Translations under genes and position numbers: made by a program
The notes under the pieces: generated by a model
Told to the model about the DNA's origin: nothing
The model's input: only the letters and a program-made list of their open reading frames with translations
The model's database searches: none
Assembly: GCA_015179125.1 (NCBI GenBank)
Contig: WHVA01000046.1
Coordinates: 299,494-363,493 of the forward strand
Direction of reading: 5' to 3'
DNA length: 64,000 nt
Source: Gautieria morchelliformis
Taxonomy: Eukaryota; Basidiomycota; Agaricomycetes; Gomphales; Gomphaceae
Shown here: piece after piece, positions 56,367 through 64,000 of the stretch
How the letters are laid out: the number at the start of each line of letters is the position of its first letter
Position numbering within the stretch: position 1 is the first letter of the stretch

Positions 56367-59059
56367 CCATCTACAATTTCTGGCGGAGGTGGCGGATGAG
56401 CCTTCCGACGTGGAATTGGGTCCTCAAGCATAGGGAGTAACTTCACCACGTTGAAGACGGGGTGGAGGCGGGACATGGACATCGGAAGTCGGAGGCGGTA
56501 TGCATTCCGTCCAACCCTCCGCGTCACTGTGAAGGGCCCAAGGTAGCGGTGGGCAAGCTTCTGCGAAGGGCGTGTGGTGCGGATGTCACTTGCATCTAGG
56601 TACACCTTGTCTCCAACTTGGTACTCTGGGGCAGGAACCCGGCGTCGGTTGTAGTACCTTGCCATGTCATCCTTGGCCTTCGCAAGGGCCGACTTGGCTT
56701 CCGAAAGGGTGGAGTCCATGCGGTCTCGGAACTCATTGACCGTCTCGAGTCGGGAGTCAGCCTGGCGTGGTTCGAAGCCCATCCGCGGGTGTCGTCCGGA
56801 GTCAAGCATGAAGGGAGTCTGTTGCGTGGCGGAATGGACATGGTTGTTGTATTGGAATTCCGCCAGCGGAAGTAACTCATCCCAGTCATCCTGCCTCTCA
56901 TTGACAAAGAGGCGGAGATATTGCTCCAACTCCTGATTGACCCGTTCCGTCTGTCTGTCACCCTGCGGATGGTACGCTGTGGTGGTAGCCAGCTTTATGC
57001 CGAGCAGGCGGTAGAGCTCCCGAGTCAGTTCCGCGACAAACTGCGGACCTCGGTCGGAAACGACTTGCTTCGGGAGCCCATGCAACTTCCAGACATGTGC
57101 AAGGAACAGGCGGGCCGCTCCGAGGGCTGTGATCGTCGTGTGCGTCGGAATGAAGTGGGACACCTTGCTCACCGAATCCACGACGTTCATGATCGCGTCG
57201 TAGCCATGAGACTCTGGGAGTTCAACGATGAAGTCGACACTGATGGTGTCCCAGCGGGATTCGGGAATCGGGAGCGGAACAAGTTCTCCGACGGGCGGAC
57301 GTCGTTGCGCTTTGGTTCGGAGACAAAGGTCACACGTCTTCACGTACTGTCCGATGTAGCGGGACATCTGAGGCCACCAGTAATTCCGAGCCACTAACTC
57401 CAGCGTCTTCCACCTGCCAGCATGCCCAGCGACCCGTGTGTCATGGTGCTGGGACACGATGCGACGGCGGAGGTCCGCCCCACCCGGAACATAGACCTTG
57501 CCTCTGAAGTGGAGCAGTCCATCACGTTCCGACCATTCCGCTGCCCGTACAGACCGTGAGTGCCCCTTCCGGAGTTCCTCCACTGCCTTCACCACCGACT
57601 CCTCCTTCTCTCCATTCCGGTACTGCCTCCGGATATCCCGGAGCATTTCCGCTTCCGCCCCAACTGCAGTTACTCCTTCTAGGGCACGGATTGCAAAGAG
57701 ACTTGGGCGGAGCAGTGTCATATCCGCGTTGTCTCCACTTCCGCTTCCGTGATCCGCGCGGCGGGATAGGGCATCGGGCTTGCCCATGGTGCGGCCGGGG
57801 CGGTGGTGGAGCATGAAGTCAAACCGGGACAGGTGTAGGGACCACCGTGCTTGTCGTCGGTTCAGCTTCTTAGCCGTGCGGAAATACTCGAGGTTCTTGT
57901 GGTCTGTCCAGATCTCAAAAGGGCATAGAGCACCCTCGAGGAAGTGTCGCCACTCCTCCAGCGCTCGGATGATTGCCAGCATCTCCTTGTCATGGATCTC
58001 ATAGTTCCGCTCGACCGGACTAAGGCTCTTAGAGAAGAAGGCAATCGGATGCCACCCCCCACCATCTTCCGATGACTGCTGTGACAAGACCGCTCCGGTA
58101 GCTGCGTCGGAAGAATCCGCCTCGACTCGATAAGGGCGAGAGTCGTCGGGAAAGATCAGGACCGGGGCGGAAGTGATCAGCTCCTTGAGTTTGTCAAAGG
58201 AAGTCTGTTCCGGCTCTCCCCACCGCCATCCAACCTCCTTCTTGGTGAGGTCGAAGAGGGCACGGGCGTGGCAGGAGAAGTCCTTGATGAACCGCCGGTA
58301 GAAATTGACAAACCCAATGAAGGACTGGACCTCCTTCTTGTTTCGCGGCACGGGCCAATCCGATACACCGGAAACTTTGACTGGGTCCATTTCCACCTTT
58401 CCTTCCGACACAATCACCCCAAGATACTCTATCCGCGTCCGCTCAAATTCGCACTTTTCCGGCTTGAGACACAGGTTGTACTCCCGGAGCCGTTCCAGCA
58501 CTCTCCGCACGATTTCCCGATGTTCGGACATTGTTTTCGTGAAAATGAGGATGTCATCGAGGTAGACGCAGACAACCCCTTCTGCTATCATGTCACGGAA
58601 AATGTCATTCATCATCGTCTGGAATGTGGCGGGACTGTTGGTGAGGCCAAAGAACATGACCTGTGGCTCAAAGAGTCCTCGATTGGTGCGGAATGCGGCC
58701 TTCCACTCGTCTCCCTCCCGGATCCGGACATTGTTGAAGCCCCAGCGGACATCCAGCTTAGTGAAGTACCTCGCCCGCGGAGTTGTGTGATCAGTTCGGA
58801 AATGAGTGGAATGGGGTACCGGTTCTTGATCGTGATCGCATTCAAGGCCCGGTAGTCCTGCACAAGTCTGAGCGAGCCATCCTTCTTCTTGATGAAGAAC
58901 ACCGGAGATGCCATGGGTGACTTGGAGGGGCGGATCCTCCCTGTACGGAGGTTTTCCGCAAGGAACGCATCGAGCTCTACCTGCTCCTTGGGCGACAGTG
59001 GGTAGACCTTGCAGTTGGTGGGCTTTGACCCAGGCTCCAACTCGATGGCGTGGTCCCAC
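56312..59059 (-). pseudogene. Chromovirus RT, RNase H and integrase
   Basis: RT start blocks (KSPMASPVFFIKKKDGSLRL, DYRALNAITIKNRYPIP) are in the frame 59040-58612. A one-base loss in a GGG run near 58777 shifts to the main frame, which has YFTKLDVRWGFNNVRI, FGLTNSPATFQTMMND and catalytic YLDDILIF. RNase H follows (RVEADSSDAATGAVLSQ, YEIHDKEMLAIIRALEEWR, LNRRQARWSLHLS, ADHG). Integrase has the zinc site HHDTRVAGHAG...CDLCLRTK and catalytic DDE positions in TISVDFIVELP, VSDRGPQFVAELT and YHPQGDRQTERVNQELEQ. It ends in GEEHYVVERILDSRFVRG, the start of a chromodomain. Confidence 0.92.
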
Positions 59060-59482
59060 AGCTTCCGTGGAGGCAGGGTATCAAACGACTCCTTGGAAAA
59101 GACGTCCTCGAACTCTCGCAGGTACTCCGGAATTTCCGCCTCTACTCTATCATGCCTCTTGGAGGCTTCAGCAAGGCGTTGCGAAATATTCCGGTGGCGC
59201 GGATGTGTTCCGCTTCCGGTGGAAGGTTTACGTACAGCAAGCGCTCCCCTTCCGCCAGAGTGTCTTCCGGGCCGAGTCGGATGACGTTGGAGTCGGAATC
59301 GGAATCGGAATCGGAATTGGAAGTGGGATCCGGTTCAAATTCCGCTTCCGAGTCTTCTTCTGCAAGCAGTGGATGGGGGCCAGAACGACATGTCTGTATG
59401 AGCCGTTCGGTCTTCCGCTGCTCCTGGCGCTCCTTCCGCAGTTCCGACCTGCACATGTGACACTTGGCTGGACATCGACTCA

Positions 59483-60040
59483 TCAGTACCTTCCGAGTCT
59501 GCCAATTGATCTCCGGGTTGTGCTCCTGAAGCCAGGTAAACCGAGGATGATGTCCTGCTTCCCCAGGCTGGTGACTGCAAAGGAAGTGCGTTCTGAGTGT
59601 CCATCGTAGCGGAGAATTGTGTCTACTATCTCCGTGATGGACCCTGCCTCATTGGGGCTTCCATCCACATTGAACACCGGGATTGCACGTTGCAACTTCC
59701 GCGTGGTCAGTCGGTTCCGTTCCACATAGTCCCGGTCCATAAACTGACCAGTGGCCCCGCAATCGACAAGGGCGGGTCCGGATTTGACTTCCGCCGTATC
59801 TGTCGTCTGGATCTCCACCTTAATGACTAGTGACTTGGGGCCAGGGGTGGCAGCAACAACATAGCGCTTCGGAAGGCGTCTCTCCCAAGGGCGGATGCGG
59901 GATGGATGGGGTGTCAGATTTGGTTTTTGTGTGACTTTATCCGGTGGGTCTGTACGAAGTGAGGGGAGTGGGGGCTTTTCATTCTCTACTTCAAGACAGG
60001 CAAACCGGTTATGTACAGGCAGCAGGGGCACACATCTCAC
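59483..60040 (-). pseudogene. Chromovirus aspartic protease region
   Basis: The frame contains ALVDCGATGQFMDRDYV, the retropepsin active site with Cys in the place of the usual Ser or Thr (D-C-G), then FAVTSLGKQDIILGLPGF, the second conserved block. It cuts Gag-Pol in working elements. The frame ends at 59483, and the following piece (59483-59142, MSRCPAKCHMCRSEL) is in another frame. Confidence 0.8.
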
Positions 60041-61211
60041 CCGCTGCGTGTCACAAAATCCGACGCATCTTCCGCTTCCGGTAGACCATGTTCCGCATTT
60101 TCGGAAAGCTCTTCCGCAGTGGGCACTCCGTTTATGTCTGCAAGTGCGAGGAACTCTGGAAGGATCTCGAGTTTCTCCTCTGTGGTCATAAGCCGGATAT
60201 CAAAGGCTTGGGGGCACTCGCGAGCGTAGTGGCCTGGTTGTCGGCAGCGGAAGCAGGTGATAGTTCCGTGGCCTTTTCCGCGCATGCGGTCAACATCCAT
60301 CGGGGCAGGGCCACTCTTCGAGGGAGGAGGGCTATGGTTCCTAATAGGAGCAGGCGGAGCAAGCATCGGAAATAATTTCCGTGTGGGAATGAATGCGCTT
60401 CCGGGTTTTGGCACAGGTTGAGTAGGACGAGCGGAACTGCGTGTCGTGTTCCGACTCGTCTCCACGAAGGCCTCATTTGCCTCCCTGTTCCGAGAAACCT
60501 TCTGCGCAGCTTGGTACCACCCTTCCGGGTCATCAAAATCCGGAGCTCCATCCCCAAGCAGCGCAACTTGGTTCTGGAGCGTCGGATCAAGTCCTCGTCG
60601 GAATTTGATGACGATCGTCTTGTCGTCGTCATATTCCGCAAGGTCGATGAGCTCCTGGAAGCGATCGATGTAGTCATCGACCGGATCTTTGGCCTGGTAC
60701 CAGCTCGTCCCCTCGAGCTTTGTAAGGGCTGTGAGCTGCTCGTTTTTCGGGCAGAACTGGTCGGAAAATGTTTTCTCGAAGCGTCCCAGTCCCGGAAGTA
60801 GTTCCCCTTGCCCTTTGCTTCATGTCGGATCACCTTGTTTGCAAAACGGGCTGCGCGGTCCGATTTGAAAAAGGACAACGTCCAGTGAATCCGAGCCTGG
60901 TCGTTCGGAAAGAGGTCTCCGACAATTGCGAAGTAGATGCTGCATGTGTTGAAGAATGCGCGTCCCTTCTCCCGATCTCCGTCAAAGTCCGCCGGAGTTG
61001 CGGGTTTGACCTTTGCTAACTTCGCGGACATCCTCTTTTCCGCTAGTTCCGCTTTTCCGAAATCCGGATCGTCCAGCATTTCATTTCCACCACCTTGTGG
61101 AATATCTAACTTAGCCAAAATCGCTTGTAAGGCTGTTTCAATCGCGTCGGTCTTCATCCGGTTCCGCGTCAATTCCTCCTCCATATTCCGAAGACGATCG
61201 TCCGGATCCAT
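60037..61211 (-). pseudogene. Chromovirus gag
   Basis: Gag probably starts at ATG 61211 (MDPDDRLRNMEEELTRNRMK, a coiled coil); upstream open codons run back into the LTR and are unlikely to be used. The capsid region has FNTCSIYFAIVGDLFPNDQA and GNYFRDWD. A frame change follows near 60780, after which the gag-like frame lies in another register. The nucleocapsid knuckle CFRCRQPGHYAREC (CX2CX4HX4C) lies in the frame 60465-60037. Gag forms the particle that packages element RNA. The break means this copy makes no full Gag unless an uncorrected sequencing error is responsible. Confidence 0.85.
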
Positions 61212-61386
61212 GTTGGAAGGAGAAATATGGGACGGGATTTCCGGGGTTGGGAGCTCGACGTAAGAAGAGGGGCTGTCGTACGCTGTATGTGCGGAAGAGG
61301 TTGCGATCTCCGAGTCGCTGTCTCCGATTCCGAACGCACCTATGGCGAATGCAACGCGCAGTACGACCGCCGGTCCTCTAGGGGAG

Positions 61387-61396
61387 AGACTTTTCT
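61387..61396 (-). other. Candidate self-priming primer-binding site
   Basis: Two bases inside the 5' LTR the minus strand reads AGAAAAGTCT. The exact complement, AGACTTTTCT, lies within the LTR (61529-61538, minus strand), upstream of the repeated TTTGGATTTCC block. In Tf1/sushi-type elements the RNA 5' end folds back onto such a site in place of a tRNA. This is inferred from complementarity only. Confidence 0.55.
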
Positions 61397-61398
61397 GC

Positions 61399-61881
61399 TG
61401 TAAGGGCAACCCTGGCTAGTCGTGGAGATCACACTACCACACAACTGACAAGGGGAAATCCAAAGTATGTATAAATGAACAGAGCATACAAGAGAGGGGG
61501 TTCTCACCTGACAAGGGGAAATCCAAAGAGAAAAGTCTAAGGACCCCCAATGTCAGCGAGCCCGTATTATACTACGCTGCGCAGCCAGGGACAACGCTTG
61601 GCACCCGCCATCAACCCTGCATCCCCCCTGACCCTTGATCGACCCTTGATGCCACCTATTATGCGAGTCGCTTGATTTCCGACACTGTTCCGGGGCGGAA
61701 GTCGGAAATTGGAGTGGAACTGGCAAGGCGAACGGAACTGGTGGAAGTTCTCCCAGAAGCGGAATTGTTCCCGAAAGCGGATGCGGAGATGGAATCGGAA
61801 CCGGAAGCGGAGTCGGAAATGGAGTCGGAACTGGGTGTGGTGTCGGAACTGGGAAATGGAAAACAGGGTGTCCCCTGACAA
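61399..61881 (-). repeat. 5' LTR of the chromovirus
   Basis: This 483-bp LTR is nearly identical to 55636-56115 (one-base indels near 61622 and 61852 and a few substitutions). Its outer end is followed by ACACCCTGTTTTCATTTCC, an inverted near-copy of the LTR's own terminal 20 bases. Confidence 0.95.
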
Positions 61882-62486
61882 CACCCTGTTTTCATTTCCT
61901 GTTAACACCACAAGTCCGATCACGATCGCCTCCTCTGACACTTCCCCATAAGATCCACTTCGGGATCAACCATCCGTTAGACCCAAGAGTCCATCTGGCA
62001 GGGGTAAGAACTGCATGTAATACAGGTCTCAAGGTGTGTTCCTTCCTAGGTGCCTTTGTCCGCTTTCATCCCCATTGTTTCTGTTTGCACTTCTGCTTAG
62101 TTTACTGTATATGTGTTTCATCTGGGGTTGTACCGATTGGACAATGCACCCCTCCACTTCCAAGCCTGTCCGCCTCCACCCGTCTCAACTATGGTACCCT
62201 ACCTGAGCCCAATTCGATGAAGGTCATGACCTAAGAATGTAGATAAAGCATATGTTAATATCCTGACACCGGTTTGTACGAGGATATCCAATTCTCATGA
62301 TGGAAGGGTATGGGATGAGGAGATTCGTGGTCCCGAAAACCCCCAACAAACTGTGAATTCTATAGGACACCCCTTGCCCTCGCCGAAGCTCGCTGGCTTT
62401 AAATCCCTGTGTTGAGCTTAAAGCACCCCTGGGGGGGGTGATGCAGGGATGTTCTTTTCATTCCACCCACACCTTCTGATCCTTTC
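61882..62486. other. No recognised gene
   Basis: The first 20 bases form an inverted near-repeat of the LTR end. The rest has no clear ORF family. A G8 run lies near 62431. The interval ends at the LTR starting TGTTAC. Confidence 0.4.
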
Positions 62487-63034
62487 TGTTACGATACAAT
62501 CCGTCGTAAGGTTGACCGAAGTCGGGAGCGAAAGCCTGAGGTAAGATCCGAGGTCACGAGGCGAGGTTTGGATGGGGAAGTCGGAGAGGGACTGGCTTCA
62601 GCTTATGTGCTGCGCCGACCCTACGCACGAGTCCCAACTTCAGAGGCAAACGAATAAGAGGCAAGGTTTGGCTTAAGAGGCGAGGCTTAGAAACTAGCTA
62701 AGGATCAAGGGATACGATAGTTGATTTTCAGACTGAGGAGTAGGAATGCATAGCAGGGGGGTTATATATGGGCGAGGGTGCGAGTCAGGGGAAACATATT
62801 AGTGGAGATCAGGGCGAGGTCAGGGCAGGCAGGTAATATTCGAATGATGCGTGATGGAGCGGAATCAGTAACTAAGGAAATGCGGGCATGGGATCAAGGT
62901 CAGATATGAACTCCACTCGGGCTCAGGCTTGGGTGCGGATAGAGATCATATGTACTCGGGCACGAATATCACACGGCTCGGGCTCAGAAGAAGGTTTTAC
63001 CGGTAAGTAACCGGCCAAAGGCCAGGTTCTTACA
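62487..63034. mobile_element. LTR of second family, boundary of an element leaving the window
   Basis: This 548-bp LTR has TGTTAC...TTCTTACA ends and matches 4872-5879 without the nested insertion. Inside 63035 the sequence GTATCCCCTCCTTATGG is, on the minus strand, a purine-rich tract like a polypurine tract. That would make this the 3' LTR of a minus-strand element, whereas the ORF beyond is on the plus strand. Orientation is left open. Confidence 0.8.
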
Positions 63035-63197
63035 GTATCCCCTCCTTATGGCCGAGACCCTCGAGGCCGTAATATGAACAAGGTTCGCCTATCCTTATCC
63101 CGGCCCGATGTTAAGTCGCCGGAAAGGCGAAGCTTAAATCGTAGCCGAGGTTAGATAAAAGGGTGGGTAGGAGGCAGGAACCCAAGTGCCAACGAAT

Positions 63198-64000
63198 ATG
63201 GTGCGCCCGCAACCCCTCTTCAACTCAGCCGTCGATGAGAACAGCGCGAACAACGCGTTCGACCAGACATTACTGTCTGAGGAGAACGGAGCCTCGGGCG
63301 AGGTTATGCCCGAGGATCGACCCGAGGTTGGCACATTGCCAATTGATGAGACGGGGGCCATTGATATGCGGCAGCCGTGGCAGGAAGGGCGAATGGCAAA
63401 AAGGTGAGTCGTCGAGTAGTAATCGTTTTTTGCTGTTCGCTGACTTGAGTAGTACAAGCGAATGTTTTCTCGTACCACCCGACCGACTTGTCCTATACGG
63501 GTACAGGCTCGCCGACGGGGACCTCGTGAGTGGCAACTCGCGACCAAGGCCGAGGCGAGGTGCGCGCGCTGCAAAGAGAGCGACTATACGTGCCTTCGGG
63601 CCCGTTAGTCTCGACTTCGGCCTCGCCGACCAGGGTGCCTGCGTGTGGTGCAGGACACGCTCCTTGGGCTGTAGCATAGCCCAAGGTCGCCGCAGCAAGG
63701 TGACCTCAGGAAAAGGTCAGGCGGGTGCCGGGGGCAAGAAGCGAGCGAGGAGGCCGAGGATGGGTCGAGGCCGAGAAAGAGGCCAAGGTTCGGGACGAGG
63801 TTGAGGATGAACAAGACTCGAGCGACTGGGTCAAGCGGAATATTGAGACGAGGGTTGAGAGGATGGAAGCGAGGATGAGCGAGGAGAAGGGTAAGGGGAC
63901 AGAGGGAGCGAGGCAGAGTGAGGGGAAGGAAACCCGAGGTGGAAGGTCGGAGGGCGAAGAAGGACAAGAAAGTGAAAAAGGTCTGAGCGAAGTGCAGAGA
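63198..64000 (+). pseudogene. Element ORF with two CX2CX6C motifs, runs off the window
   Basis: ATG 63198 opens MVRPQPLFNSAVDENSANNA and ends at a donor after AAAAG near 63402. A 50-60-bp intron (GTGAGTCG...TTGAG) leads in phase to STSECFLVPPDRLVLYGYRL. Downstream, CARCKESDYTC and CVWCRTRSLGC (both CX2CX6C) occur in two different frames about 15 codons apart. The pattern is like a split Zn2Cys6 cluster. After about 63800 a charged, coiled-coil-like frame (NIETRVERMEARMSEEKGK) stays open to the window edge. Such cysteine-pair ORFs are common in basidiomycete elements. At least two frameshifts suggest decay. Confidence 0.5.

Larger units (their letters stand above)
55636..61881 (-). mobile_element. 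Ty3/Gypsy chromovirus, 6.2 kb, complete but frameshifted
   Basis: On the minus strand the order is 5' LTR (61399-61881), primer site, gag, protease, RT-RNase H, integrase with chromodomain, polypurine tract and 3' LTR (55636-56115). Order and chromodomain identify a chromovirus. The LTRs differ at only a few positions, so insertion was recent, yet gag, the protease-RT junction, RT and chromodomain each show a frame break. Flanking pentamers (CCCTC left, ACACC right) do not match. Solo LTRs of this family lie at 12656-13172 and in relatives at 3450-4282 and 5386-5854. Confidence 0.93.

Noticed and set aside
61211..61409. Gag start upstream of 61211
   Set aside because: The open frame runs back through the primer site into the LTR, which would be outside the normal gag leader. 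The first ATG with a coiled-coil gag start is at 61211.

Overview
The window comes from a filamentous basidiomycete, most likely an Agaricomycete. The evidence is many short GT-AG introns with GTGCGT or GTATGT donors, the basidiomycete membrane family DUF6533, Plavaka-type transposase remnants, a chromodomain-bearing Ty3/Gypsy element, and fungal housekeeping genes. No tRNA, rRNA or CRISPR array was recognised. All exon models and family calls below were read by eye, without database searches.

Region by region: 1-17 kb is a nest of transposable elements. It holds two copies of one RNase H-encoding LINE (one on each strand), several solo or broken LTRs of two families (two of them nested with clean 5-bp target duplications), a fold-back MITE, and a hAT-like element that hosts the minus-strand LINE. 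A seven-transmembrane receptor gene of ten exons lies at 18-19.5 kb (minus). From 21.7 to 37 kb there are Plavaka-type transposase fragments, a coiled-coil ORF, and two copies of a divergent gene pair. In each pair a small protein starting with a PCLC..C motif is transcribed away from a small basic protein whose intron positions are conserved. Between the pairs lie a non-autonomous element carrying an intron-containing fragment of a YME2-like mitochondrial gene, and a 1.4-kb minisatellite with a 357-bp higher-order repeat.

From 37.8 to 55.6 kb the DNA is mostly host genes: a DUF6533 gene broken by a hAT element with a perfect 8-bp target duplication; an intact SKI2 RNA helicase; a ZNF207/BuGZ-like zinc-finger gene; a SWI5 recombination mediator; and a 1.1-kb inverted duplication that carries two copies of a DUF6533 5' end around a very G+C-rich spacer. 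The right-hand DUF6533 copy is nearly complete, but its last exon is cut by a 6.2-kb chromovirus (55.6-61.9 kb, minus strand) that is itself frameshifted. The window ends inside a second LTR element whose ORF has two CX2CX6C motifs.

The plausible working genes are SKI2 (cytoplasmic 3'-5' RNA decay), the BuGZ-like protein (spindle/kinetochore family), SWI5 (Rad51 mediator), the receptor, and perhaps the second divergent pair. The rest records repeated transposon insertion. The best candidate for something undescribed is the duplicated divergent gene pair that couples a catalytic-core-less transposase-like protein to a small basic partner.
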